Positions 8,478-16,539 of a stretch of 64,000 bases of DNA are shown one piece after another. The notes under the pieces were generated by a model that was not told where the DNA came from, ran no database searches, and worked only from the letters and a program-made list of their open reading frames with translations. A program made the translations under genes and the position numbers. The stretch is from assembly GCF_020216025.1 (NCBI RefSeq), contig NZ_JAIWNC010000032.1, positions 1-64,000 of the forward strand. Reading direction: 5' to 3'. The DNA is from Jidongwangia harbinensis. Its GTDB lineage: Bacteria; Actinomycetota; Actinomycetes; Mycobacteriales; Micromonosporaceae. Each line of letters opens with the position of its first letter. Position 1 is the first letter of the stretch.

Positions 8478-9626
8478 TCACGCGGCGTTCGGAATGATCA
8501 AGGGCTTGATGCAGTTGTCCAGCTTCGACGAGAAGATGTGGTAGCCCTCGGCGATGTGCTCCAGCGGAATGCGGTGCGTCACGATATCGCTGGGCTTCAG
8601 GTAGCCGTTGCGGACGTGCTCGAACAACCGGGGCCACTGCCGCTTCACCGGGCACTGGTTCATCCGCAGCGTCAGCCCCTTGTTCACCGCGTCGCCGAAC
8701 TTGACCGCACTGAACATCGGCCCGTACGCGCCCACCACCGAGATGGTGCCGCCCTTGCGGACCGAGTCGATGGCCCAGTTCAGCGCGATCGGCGAGCCGC
8801 CCTGCAACTTCAGCTTCGCGGCCGTCACGTGCTGTACCAGGTTCCCGTCGGCCTCCGCCCCCACGGCGTCGATGGCCACGTCGGCGCCGAGATGGTCGGT
8901 GACCTTCTTCATCTGCACGACGATGTCGTCGTACTCCACGAAGTTGTAGGTCTCGGCATGGGCGAACTCGGCCGCCTTCCGCAGGCGGTAGTCCAGATGG
9001 TCGATCACGATCACCCGGCCGGCGCCCATCAGCCAGGACGACTTCGCGGCATACAGGCCGACCGGACCGGCGCCGAACACCACGACCGTGTCGCCCTCGG
9101 AGATGTCACCGAGCTGCGCGCCGAAGTATCCGGTGGCGAGCGCGTCGGTGAGCAGCACCGCGTCGTCGTCGTCCATCCACTCCGGGATGAGGCTCGGGCC
9201 GACGTCGGCGAACGGCACCCGGACGTACTCCGACTGGCCGCCGTCGTACCCGCCGCAGGTGTGCGAGTAGCCGTAGATGCCGCCGACCGCGGTGGCGTTC
9301 GGGTTGACGTTGTGGCAGTTCGAGTACAACCCGCGGGCGCAGAAGTAGCAGGACCCGCAGAAGATGTTGAACGGCACCATCACCCGGTCGCCGGCCGCGA
9401 GGTTCCGCACCGAGGAGCCGACCTCGTCGACCACCCCGACGAACTCGTGGCCGAACGTCATCCCGACCCGGGTGTCGGGCATCATGCCGTGGTACAGGTG
9501 CAGGTCGGAGCCGCAGATCGCGGCGCGGGTGACCCGGACGATCGCATCGTTGGGATGCTCGATCGACGGGCGGTCCTTCTCCTCGACCCGCAGGCGGTAG
9601 GGACCGCGGTAGACCATGGCTCGCAT
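8478..9626 (-). CDS. Zinc-dependent medium-chain alcohol/formaldehyde dehydrogenase-like enzyme
   Basis: A 382-residue member of the medium-chain dehydrogenase/reductase superfamily. Catalytic zinc ligands are in AAICGSDLHLYHG and FGHEFVGVV. The structural zinc loop is present with four cysteines (FCGSCYFCARGLYSNC). The NAD(P)-binding Rossmann turn is VFGAGPVGLYAA, followed by an acidic residue in VIVIDHLDYRL, which suggests NAD preference. The insertion and length resemble glutathione-independent formaldehyde dehydrogenases rather than simple ethanol dehydrogenases; the substrate is inferred only. ATG at 9624-9626 has AGAGGAGG just upstream. Heads a two-gene unit with the following membrane-anchored hypothetical protein. 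Confidence 0.9.
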   Translation of the reverse strand: MRAMVYRGPYRLRVEEKDRPSIEHPNDAIVRVTRAAICGSDLHLYHGMMPDTRVGMTFGHEFVGVVDEVGSSVRNLAAGDRVMVPFNIFCGSCYFCARGLYSNCHNVNPNATAVGGIYGYSHTCGGYDGGQSEYVRVPFADVGPSLIPEWMDDDDAVLLTDALATGYFGAQLGDISEGDTVVVFGAGPVGLYAAKSSWLMGAGRVIVIDHLDYRLRKAAEFAHAETYNFVEYDDIVVQMKKVTDHLGADVAIDAVGAEADGNLVQHVTAAKLKLQGGSPIALNWAIDSVRKGGTISVVGAYGPMFSAVKFGDAVNKGLTLRMNQCPVKRQWPRLFEHVRNGYLKPSDIVTHRIPLEHIAEGYHIFSSKLDNCIKPLIIPNAA

Positions 9627-9697
9627 CGGGCGCCTCCTCTTGCCGGTCCATTTCTCCGGCCGGCCCTGGCTACCCGCGCGAATCCCCGGTAAACGCC

Positions 9698-10348
9698 TCA
9701 GGTCTCGCCGAACGCGACGCCCAGTCCGGTGAGGTCGACGGACCGGCGGGCGGTCTCCGGGACGAAGTCGATCAGCGGCCGCATCGCCTCCAGGGCGGTC
9801 AGGATCTGCCGGGCGACCCGCTCGACCGGGCGCATGGCGTCCACCGAGACGAGGATGCCGCGCGCCTCGTACCACTCGACGATCGGGTGGGTCACCTCGT
9901 GGTAGAGCGCCAGGCGGCGCCGGATGACGTCCTCGGTGTCGTCGGAGCGGTGTTCCAGCGCGGCCCGGGCGAGCAGCCGGCGGATCAGCTCGTCGTCGGC
10001 CGCCTTCAGGTGCAGGGCGACGTTCGCCGTCATCTCGAGGGAGAGGGCGATCTGGTAGAGCGCGCGGGCCTGGGTGATGTTGCGGGGCATGCCGTCCAGC
10101 ACGTACCCGCCGCCGTTCGACTTCGCGGTGACCATCGCGGCGCGGACCATCTCCAGCACGACCTCGTCCGGCACCAGTTCACCGCGGTCGAGCCGTTCCT
10201 TGACCGCGCGGCCCAGCTCGGTGCCCCGGGCCACGTGCTCGCGGAGCAGATCACCGGTGGCGATGTGCGGTACGTCGAAGTGCGCGGCGATGATCGCGCC
10301 CTGAGTGCCCTTGCCGGCCCCGGGTGGTGCCACCATCAAAACCCGCAT
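9698..10348 (-). CDS. adk: Adenylate kinase (short-lid type)
   Basis: A 216-residue nucleoside monophosphate kinase that interconverts ATP + AMP and 2 ADP. The P-loop reads APPGAGKGTQ (residues 8-17), the AMP-binding region contains ATGDLLREHV and LDGMPRN, and the LID segment is short (RRLLARAALEHRSDDTEDVIRRR) without the zinc cysteines. It differs from the adk that normally sits in the ribosomal protein/secY operon: it stands alone here, so it is probably an additional paralogue. The first residue of the P-loop is Ala where Gly is usual. The start ATG at 10346-10348 is the one that places the P-loop at the expected N-terminal position; upstream frame extension lacks support. Confidence 0.88.
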   Translation of the reverse strand: MRVLMVAPPGAGKGTQGAIIAAHFDVPHIATGDLLREHVARGTELGRAVKERLDRGELVPDEVVLEMVRAAMVTAKSNGGGYVLDGMPRNITQARALYQIALSLEMTANVALHLKAADDELIRRLLARAALEHRSDDTEDVIRRRLALYHEVTHPIVEWYEARGILVSVDAMRPVERVARQILTALEAMRPLIDFVPETARRSVDLTGLGVAFGET

Positions 10349-10510
10349 CGCTTCATCTCCAGGACCGCCGTGAACTGCTGAATGTCGCCGCGAACTGCCG
10401 AATGTCAAGGTACCGGCGTGGTGTCCCACCGGTGCGCCGGGCTCCCGCGCCGGTCCCTGGTCGGCGCTGCCCCGGAGCCGGGTGGCGTCCGGGGCAGCTG
10501 CGGCGTGCGG

Positions 10511-12406
10511 TCAGTTCGGGGCGTACCAGCCCTCGAGATCCACTACGAGGTGCGTGGTGCCGGTGCTGACGTTGCGCAACCGGATCTTGCCGCTCGTGCC
10601 GACCTGCACCTTGGCCAGGCCGCCGCGGGCCAGGTCGGCGGTGGGCGGGTAGTTGGACAGCGACGTGCCGGGTTCGGTGCCGCCCAGGGGCCAGGCGTGC
10701 AGGTAACCGCCGGCCGTGTTGCCCACGACGATCAGGTTGACGACGGCGGTGGCGCCCGGTGGCAGCCCGGTGGAGACGTCCACGGTGCCGTTGGCCGGTA
10801 GCGGTGCGGTGCCGCTCCGGGTGTCGATCACCCGTCGGGCGGTCAGCGTGCGCAGGCCGGCGCCGGTGGCCGGGCTGCCGGTGAAGTAGCCGGTGGCGGT
10901 CATCACCAGGTGGATCGGGGAGCCGCTGTTGTTGGTGAAGGTGGCGCGTCCGTCGGTGCCCAGGCGTACCGCGGCGCCGTGCGAGGTGGTGCCGGGGACG
11001 TAGTCCATGACGCTGCGGTTCGTGCCGCCGGGCGGGATGGTGCCGACCCAGCCCTGTGCGGTGGCGCCGGTGGCGATCAGGTCGATGAACGCGGTCGACG
11101 CCCCGACCGGGACCACGCCGCCGGCGATCGGGAACGACCGGCTTCCGCCGCTGGGGATGGTGACGCTGCTGCCGCCGAGCCCGCTGCGGGTGTCCACCAC
11201 CCGGGTCGGGGTCACCGGCACGTAGCCGCCGCCGGCGTCGGCCGCCCCGGTGTAGTAGCCCTGCACGTCGACCGTCATGTGCACGCCGCCGCCGCTGGTG
11301 TAGACGGAGAGCCGGCCGCTGGCCGGCACGTTCACCACGGCGGCGTTGGAGATGATCTGGCTGGCGGTGGCGTTCACGGTGGACAGCGCGGCGGGCCGGG
11401 TGGTGCCCTCCGGGAACACCGTGAGGAACAGGCCGGCGGTCGTGGTGATCGCGGTCACGTCCACCAGCACCGCGGTGACGCCGGTGGCCGGCACCCCGCC
11501 GACGCCGGCGACCCGGAAACTCGTGGTGCTGCCGGCCGCTCGCGCACCGGCCGTGGCGCCCGTGCCGTTCCGGGTGTCCAGGGCCGCCGCGCTGGTGGGG
11601 AGGCGGACGAAGGTACCGCCGCGGACCGCCTGGCGGACCCAGCCGGCGACGTCGTCGAGCCGGGTCTCGACCGCGGTGCTGGATGCGCCGTCCGGCGCGC
11701 CGAAGCACCCGGCCTGTCCGGAGGCGGCGTGCAGGCCGACCAGTTCGACGCCGGTGCCGCGGGGCCGCAGTGCCGGGCCGCCCGCGTCGCCCTTGCAGAT
11801 GCCGACCGGTGCACCGGCGCTGCCGGCCAGGTCGATGGTGGAGCCGCCGACCGCCTGGACGGTCAGCGCGCCGCCGTGCAGCCGGTCCGGCACCCACGCG
11901 GTGGCGGTGCGGCCGTAGCCGGCCACCTGGAGGGTCTCGCCGACGGCCGGCGCGGTGGTGGCCAGCGCCACCGGGGCGATGTCGATCACCGGCTGGGCGA
12001 GCTTGGCCAGCGCCAGGTCGCGGCCCGGGTGCGGCAGCACCTGGACGACGCTGCGCACCTGTCCGCCGGTGGTGGACCGCAGGTCGGGCCGGCCCACGGT
12101 GACCGTGGTCGGCAGCGCGGGCGGGCCCGCCGGCACCGCCTGGCCGGCTTCGGCGAAGCAGGAGGCACTGGTGGCGACCCACTCCGGATCGACCAGCGCG
12201 CCGGAGCATCCGCGTACCGTGGTGCCGACCTGGATGTGGGCCGCGAAGCCGTAGCCGTCCGCGGGCGTGCCGCCGGTGACGGCGGCGGCCGGGACCGCGA
12301 GCAGTCCGCTCGTGACGACCAGCGCGGTCAGTGCGCCGGCCAGGCCGGCGCGCCGCAGTGTCCGGTGTGCGCCGCCGGACGCAGCGGCGAGCGTCGTTCC
12401 CCTCAT
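10511..12406 (-). CDS. Secreted S1 (trypsin-fold) protease homologue with degenerate triad plus repeat domains
   Basis: A 631-residue exported protein. A signal peptide covers about residues 1-42 (cleavage near PAAAV). Residues 43-265 have the chymotrypsin fold: VTGGTPADGYGFAAHI, the segment before Cys83, DLALAKL (Asp130) and CKGDAGGPAL. The catalytic His is replaced (WVATSASC, Ser82 where AAHC is usual) and the nucleophile Ser is Ala208 (GDAGGP instead of GDSGGP). Only the Asp is kept, so proteolysis is unlikely and a binding role is more plausible. Residues ~270-631 hold three repeats of ~120 residues, each with a DTR core (LDTRNGTG, VDTRSGLGG, IDTRSGTAP) and ending in a GYYT, GYFT or GWYA motif; these occur in secreted actinobacterial proteins. 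Start ATG at 12404-12406. Confidence 0.88.
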   Translation of the reverse strand: MRGTTLAAASGGAHRTLRRAGLAGALTALVVTSGLLAVPAAAVTGGTPADGYGFAAHIQVGTTVRGCSGALVDPEWVATSASCFAEAGQAVPAGPPALPTTVTVGRPDLRSTTGGQVRSVVQVLPHPGRDLALAKLAQPVIDIAPVALATTAPAVGETLQVAGYGRTATAWVPDRLHGGALTVQAVGGSTIDLAGSAGAPVGICKGDAGGPALRPRGTGVELVGLHAASGQAGCFGAPDGASSTAVETRLDDVAGWVRQAVRGGTFVRLPTSAAALDTRNGTGATAGARAAGSTTSFRVAGVGGVPATGVTAVLVDVTAITTTAGLFLTVFPEGTTRPAALSTVNATASQIISNAAVVNVPASGRLSVYTSGGGVHMTVDVQGYYTGAADAGGGYVPVTPTRVVDTRSGLGGSSVTIPSGGSRSFPIAGGVVPVGASTAFIDLIATGATAQGWVGTIPPGGTNRSVMDYVPGTTSHGAAVRLGTDGRATFTNNSGSPIHLVMTATGYFTGSPATGAGLRTLTARRVIDTRSGTAPLPANGTVDVSTGLPPGATAVVNLIVVGNTAGGYLHAWPLGGTEPGTSLSNYPPTADLARGGLAKVQVGTSGKIRLRNVSTGTTHLVVDLEGWYAPN

Positions 12407-12496
12407 GAAGGCCCCCGTGTCTCCGATCGATGGGAATGCACGACAACCCTAGGCGGCACGCGGATTCGGCGGTGACCGGCACACCCTCTTGTCCCG

Positions 12497-13192
12497 TTAG
12501 GGCGTATCCCCGGAAGGTGCGAACGCGCAGGCGGAGCCGCTGACCGTGCACTGGCGCGGCCGGTCGCCGGACCCGGAGCGGGTGAAGTGGAAGCGGAGCG
12601 CCACCCGCGAGCGCGCGGCCACCGGTGCGCCGGAGGTCCAGACGAACGCGTCGCCGTCCCGGCCGAGCGTCGCCTGCGGTGCCGACTCCACCCAGGAGGT
12701 ACGCAGCGCGCCGACGTTGCCGGGGAACGCCAGCCGCGCCGTCCAGTTGCGGTCCCGCGCCGTGGTGTTGACGATGAGCACCTCGCCGATGAACCCGTCG
12801 GCGAACGACTGCACGACCCGGTAGCGACCGGTCACCGGTGCCGCCGGCGGCCGGGTCGGCGCCGGCCGGCCGCGGGACGGCGGCGGAGACGGCGGACGGA
12901 CGGTGGTGGCGGTGGGCTCCGGTGCCGGTGGGCGGCCCGCCGACGACGTCCCCGGACGCGGGACCGTGTCGGAGGGCGTATCGGAGAACGCCGGCACGGC
13001 CGGGACGAACTCCGCCGACGGCGGTGGCAGGAACGGGGGAGGAGGCGGCGGCAGCGGCGTGGCGGCGCGCCGGTCGGGCGCGGCGACGAGCACCACTCCG
13101 GCGACGAGCAGGCCGAGGACGACCAGCGCGGCCACCGCGACCGCCGGACGCCGGGAGGCGGCCGCGGCGAGTGCGTCCCGCGCGTCAGTCAT
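12497..13192 (-). CDS. Membrane-anchored protein with a CBM2-like domain
   Basis: A 231-residue protein, start ATG at 13190-13192. A short cytoplasmic segment (MTDARDALAAAASRR) precedes one transmembrane helix (AVAVAALVVLGLLVAGVVLVA, residues ~17-38). About 70 residues of Pro/Ser/Thr-rich spacer follow, then a ~110-residue C-terminal beta domain (GRYRVVQSFADGFIGEVLIVN to QCTVSGSACAFAP) with the outline of a family 2 carbohydrate-binding module (NWTARLAFPGN, then RTSWVESAPQ and FVWTSGAPV). This would display a sugar-binding domain on the cell surface. The binding tryptophans are fewer than in the protein at 88-1272, so polysaccharide binding is likely but not certain. Divergent from the ThuA gene. 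Confidence 0.78.
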   Translation of the reverse strand: MTDARDALAAAASRRPAVAVAALVVLGLLVAGVVLVAAPDRRAATPLPPPPPPFLPPPSAEFVPAVPAFSDTPSDTVPRPGTSSAGRPPAPEPTATTVRPPSPPPSRGRPAPTRPPAAPVTGRYRVVQSFADGFIGEVLIVNTTARDRNWTARLAFPGNVGALRTSWVESAPQATLGRDGDAFVWTSGAPVAARSRVALRFHFTRSGSGDRPRQCTVSGSACAFAPSGDTP

Positions 13193-13288
13193 CGTCGGGC
13201 GAGCGTATCCGGACACCGGATCATGGGAAAGGTACCCAACGGGTGCGCACCGGCGAACGAGAATGGTCTGGTCGACGAAGGGACACCG

Positions 13289-13990
13289 ATGACATCTGCA
13301 CGCCGCGCGTTGATCGTCCGAGGCGGATGGGATGGCCACCAGCCGGTCGAGGCCACCGATCTGTTCATCCCGTACCTCAAGGAGCAGGGTTTCGCGGTGC
13401 AGGTGGAGGACTCGCCCGCGCCGTACGCCGACGCGGCCCTGATGGCCGGGACCGACCTGATCGTGCAGTGCATGACCATGTCGACGATCCAGGCCGAGGA
13501 GGTGGCCGGCCTGATCGCCGCGGTCGAGGCGGGCACCGGCCTGGCCGGCTGGCACGGCGGCATCGCCGACTCGTACCGGAACAGCTCCGACTATCTGCAG
13601 TTGATCGGCGGTCAGTTCGCCGCGCACGCGGCGCGCACCGGCCCGGAGGAACGGACCGGTGAGCAGTCCGACAACTACGTCACCCACCGCATCGCCATGA
13701 CGCCGGCCGCCGCGGACCACCCGATCACCCGGGGGATCACGGACTTCGACCTGCACACCGAGCAGTACTGGGTGCTCGCCGACGACTACGTCGACGTGCT
13801 GGCGACCACCACCACCGCGGTCCGGCCGTGGGGCGCCTGGCACCGGCCGATCACCGCGCCGGCGGTCTGGACCCGGCAGTGGGGCCGCGGCCGGATCTTC
13901 GTGGCCACCCCCGGGCACCGGGTCGAGGTGCTGGAGGATCCGAACGTACGCACGATCGTGGAGAGGGGCATGCTGTGGGCGGCACGATGA
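13289..13990 (+). CDS. ThuA-like domain protein
   Basis: A 233-residue protein of the ThuA (trehalose utilisation A)-like family, which has a class I glutamine-amidotransferase-like fold. Typical blocks are RRALIVRGGWDGHQPVEATDLF, the LIVQCMTM strand, GLAGWHGGIADSYRNS, HPITRGITDF and a C-terminal GRIFVATPGHR. Family members act in the metabolism or oxidation of trehalose and related sugars, usually beside Gfo/Idh/MocA dehydrogenases, exactly as here: the stop codon overlaps the ATG of the next gene (ATGA). Start ATG at 13289 follows GAAGGGA. Specific substrate unknown. Confidence 0.88.
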   Translation: MTSARRALIVRGGWDGHQPVEATDLFIPYLKEQGFAVQVEDSPAPYADAALMAGTDLIVQCMTMSTIQAEEVAGLIAAVEAGTGLAGWHGGIADSYRNSSDYLQLIGGQFAAHAARTGPEERTGEQSDNYVTHRIAMTPAAADHPITRGITDFDLHTEQYWVLADDYVDVLATTTTAVRPWGAWHRPITAPAVWTRQWGRGRIFVATPGHRVEVLEDPNVRTIVERGMLWAAR

Positions 13991-15066
13991 GGGTGGGGAT
14001 CGTGGGTGCGGGCCGGATCAGCGGCCAGTACAGCGCCACGCTCGCCCGGCTGCCCCGGGTGGCGGTCACCGCGGTGGCCGACCTGGACCCGGCGCGCGCA
14101 CAGCAGCTCGCCGACCAGCACCCCGGGGCGCGGGCGATGCCACTGCCCGAGCTGGTCCGGTCCGACGAGGTGGACCTGGTGCTCAACCTGACCACCCCGG
14201 CACAGCACGCCGAGGTGGCGCTGGCCGCGATCGCCGCGGGCAAGCACGTGTACGGCGAGAAGCCGCTCGCCGCCACCACCGCCGACGGGCGCGCGATCAT
14301 CGCGGCCGCGGAGGCCGCCGGCGTACGGGTGGCCTGCGCGCCCGACACCGTGCTCGGCACCGGCGTGCAGACCGCCCGGGCGGCCCTGGACGCGGGGCGG
14401 ATCGGGACGCCGTACGCGGCCAGCGCGTTCATGACCGCGCCCGGGCACGAGCTGTGGCACCCGGACCCCGAGTTCTACTACCGGCCGGGTGGCGGCCCGC
14501 TGTTCGACATGGGCCCGTACTACCTGACCACGCTGGTGCAGCTGCTCGGCCCGGTACGCCGGGTGGTGGGCCTGTCGTCGCGGTCCCGGGCGGAGCGCAC
14601 CATCGCGACCGGGCCGCGCGCCGGCACCGTCTTCGACGTCGAGGTCGACACGCACGTGGCCGGCGTTCTCGAGCACGAGAGCGGCGTGCTGACCACGCTG
14701 ATGATGAGCTTCGAGATCTCCGCGGCCCGGCTGCCGTACGTCGAGGTGTACGGCTCCGCCGGTTCGTTGTCGCTGCCGGACCCGAACTACTTCACCGGGC
14801 CGGTGCGGATCTGCACCCGGGCGGCCGGGGACTGGACGGTGCTGCCGGTCGGCGCCGGCTACCTGGACGGCGGCCGGGGGATCGGCATCCGGGACCTGTC
14901 CGACGCGCTGGCCGAGGACCGCCCGCACCGCGCCGGAGCGGACCTGGCACTGCACATCCTCGACGTGATGGAGTCGATGGTGGACGGTGCGGGCGGCGGG
15001 CCGGTCGTGGTGGCCAGCCAGTGCGCGCGACCCGAGCGGATCGACGGGGTGATCGACCCGATCTGA
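13987..15066 (+). CDS. Gfo/Idh/MocA-family NAD(P)-dependent oxidoreductase
   Basis: A 359-residue sugar or inositol-type dehydrogenase. The N-terminal Rossmann fold starts VGIVGAGRISGQYS. The family signature GEKPLAATTADG (EKP with the catalytic Lys) is near residue 93. The C-terminal alpha/beta domain contains GGGPLFDMGPYYLT with the conserved Asp-Met-Gly, and HPDPEFYY. Translation is coupled to the upstream ThuA gene by a 4-nt overlap. The pair probably oxidises a sugar or sugar alcohol imported by a transporter that is not in this window. Length is normal for the family. Confidence 0.93.
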   Translation: MRVGIVGAGRISGQYSATLARLPRVAVTAVADLDPARAQQLADQHPGARAMPLPELVRSDEVDLVLNLTTPAQHAEVALAAIAAGKHVYGEKPLAATTADGRAIIAAAEAAGVRVACAPDTVLGTGVQTARAALDAGRIGTPYAASAFMTAPGHELWHPDPEFYYRPGGGPLFDMGPYYLTTLVQLLGPVRRVVGLSSRSRAERTIATGPRAGTVFDVEVDTHVAGVLEHESGVLTTLMMSFEISAARLPYVEVYGSAGSLSLPDPNYFTGPVRICTRAAGDWTVLPVGAGYLDGGRGIGIRDLSDALAEDRPHRAGADLALHILDVMESMVDGAGGGPVVVASQCARPERIDGVIDPI

Positions 15067-15112
15067 CCGGTTCAAGCACATTTCGGCCGCGGGTTTCGTA
15101 CCGTCAATAACC

Positions 15113-15907
15113 ATGCCGAGGAGACTGCTGGCCCTGTTGTGCGCCCTGGTCGTCGTGGCACCCGCCGGGCCGGCCGAGGCGGCGCCGGGCGGCACGGTGT
15201 GGCACGTGGTCAAGCCGGGCCAGACCATGGCGGACATCGCCCGGGCGTACCGGGTGCGGCTCGCCGACCTGCGCCGGTGGAACCAGGTGGCGGCGCCGGA
15301 CCGGGCGCAGGTGGACGCGACGCTGCGGCTGAACCGGCCGCCGGCGGCGCTGCCGGCCTGGCGTACCCGGGTCGCGCCGGTCTCCCCGGCCTCGGTGGGC
15401 TGGGATCCGCGCCGGAGATGCCCGGTGCCGCCGGCGGACCTGCGCCGGATCTGGGTGTCGTACGTCGACTTCCAGGGCCGCTACCACGACGGCTCCATCG
15501 TCATGCACAAGAGCCTGGTGACCGCCACCCAGCGCGCGTTCTACTGGTTGTACCGGTGGCGTTACCGGATCATGGGGATGGCCCCGATGTGGGTCAACAT
15601 GCCGGGTCAGACGGACATGAGCATCGTCACCTCCGGCTTCCGCTGCCGGCCGGTGGCCGGTACCAGGACCTGGTCGCAGCATGCGTACGGCCGGGCGATC
15701 GACCTGAATCCGCTGCAGAACCCGATGGTGCGCGGCACCTACATCGACCCGCCGGCCGGGACGGGGTGGCTGCGCCGAGACCGCTACCGGATCGGCATGG
15801 TGCACGCCGAGGGTGCGGTGCGCGCGTTCACCGCGAACGGGTTCCACTGGGGCGGCCGGTGGCGGACCCTCAAGGACTACATGCACTTCAGTACGACGAA
15901 CCGCTGA
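15113..15907 (+). CDS. Secreted LysM and M15 D-alanyl-D-alanine carboxypeptidase-like peptidase
   Basis: A 264-residue exported protein. Signal peptide at residues 1-24 (cleavage after AEA). A LysM peptidoglycan-binding module follows (WHVVKPGQTMADIARAYRV, then LADLRRWNQV, about 30-75). The M15C catalytic domain occupies about 100-260: SQHAYGRAIDLNP gives the first zinc His and Asp, and DYMHFS gives the C-terminal zinc His. These enzymes cut peptide cross-links or stem peptides in the cell wall. Residues needed for zinc binding are all visible. The gene is followed by a 630-bp gap without coding sequence. Confidence 0.93.
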   Translation: MPRRLLALLCALVVVAPAGPAEAAPGGTVWHVVKPGQTMADIARAYRVRLADLRRWNQVAAPDRAQVDATLRLNRPPAALPAWRTRVAPVSPASVGWDPRRRCPVPPADLRRIWVSYVDFQGRYHDGSIVMHKSLVTATQRAFYWLYRWRYRIMGMAPMWVNMPGQTDMSIVTSGFRCRPVAGTRTWSQHAYGRAIDLNPLQNPMVRGTYIDPPAGTGWLRRDRYRIGMVHAEGAVRAFTANGFHWGGRWRTLKDYMHFSTTNR

Positions 15908-15996
15908 GATCGCCCGGCGGCACGGCAGTCGGCTCGTGAGCCACGTGGCCGCTTCGTACGACAGCCAACGACGATTCGCGCCGACAGCGTCCTCGC

Positions 15997-16085
15997 AGAT
16001 CTTGGAGGCCCGGTCAAATCTTGGCGCAGAATTGCCCCCATAGGGGGCAGAATGCCGCCAAGATTCGCCTCCGCCTCCAAGATCT
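15997..16085. repeat. Imperfect 89-bp inverted repeat, member of a dispersed hairpin family
   Basis: Two 43-nt arms, each starting AGATCTTGGAGGC at its outer end and finishing GCCCCC at the centre, match at roughly 30 of 43 positions around a 3-nt centre (ATA, 16040-16042). The outermost 13 bp pair perfectly. A related half-element occurs at 32347-32397. No open reading frame and no transposase are present, so it behaves like a short hairpin repeat (REP/MITE-like) or a structured RNA. Confidence 0.65.
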
Positions 16086-16385
16086 ACACACCCGAGAACT
16101 CAGCACCGATGATCGCTCTCTGAGGCGACCCGCCGCGTACCCCACGAGGGGGTTGATTGCCCGTCCCGCGAACCGGGCAGCACTTCCGCGGACCTCCCAC
16201 TGAGATCACTGGTACATCAACGTCGTTACCTGGCTCGCGCCGACTGTCGGAACGCCGATCCGGATTGCCGTGACGGGTGTCGTGTGTGGGGACTACCTCA
16301 TGATTGCCGGTGATATGCCCCGGGTCGTCCGAGCACATCCGTACCGAGATCACTTCATTGAAAGCTCTACATCCGCCGACGCCGG

Positions 16386-16402
16386 GTTACCATCGTCGCC
16401 AG
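16386..16402 (+). promoter_or_regulatory. 17-bp box shared by both kinase genes (copy 1)
   Basis: GTTACCATCGTCGCCAG lies 138 bp upstream of the first kinase start and is repeated exactly 54 bp upstream of the second kinase start (18570-18586). A further CAGCGTGGC follows 13-15 bp downstream in both. It may be a promoter or operator kept after duplication, or simply duplicated flanking DNA. Confidence 0.4.
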
Positions 16403-16539
16403 CAGTAACACAGCGTGGCGAATGAGCCGTGGTGGGAGCGGCCTCCCGGCCGGACCATCCGGGCAAAGCCACCGGTGTTTTTGCTGGGATCGGTCCGGAT
16501 GGTTCCCGCTTGTGCGGGTGAGCGATAGGGAAGCGCTGC

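Larger units (their letters stand above)
15908..16539. other. Gene-free stretch with one hairpin repeat and a shared promoter-proximal box
   Basis: No convincing reading frame. The stretch is visibly less GC-rich than its flanks. It holds the 89-bp inverted repeat at 15997-16085 and, near its right end, the box shared with the second kinase gene at 16386-16402. The remainder shows nothing I can name; decayed coding sequence is possible. Confidence 0.5.

Noticed and set aside
12587..13288. Upstream extension of the ThuA-like frame
   Set aside because: The extension is antisense to the CBM2-like gene and highly basic; the ATG at 13289 with GAAGGGA begins the conserved fold.
16434..16450. A third CebR-like palindrome (GGGAGCGGCCTCCC)
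   Set aside because: The centre differs from the known site and symmetry is broken at several positions; not close enough to call.
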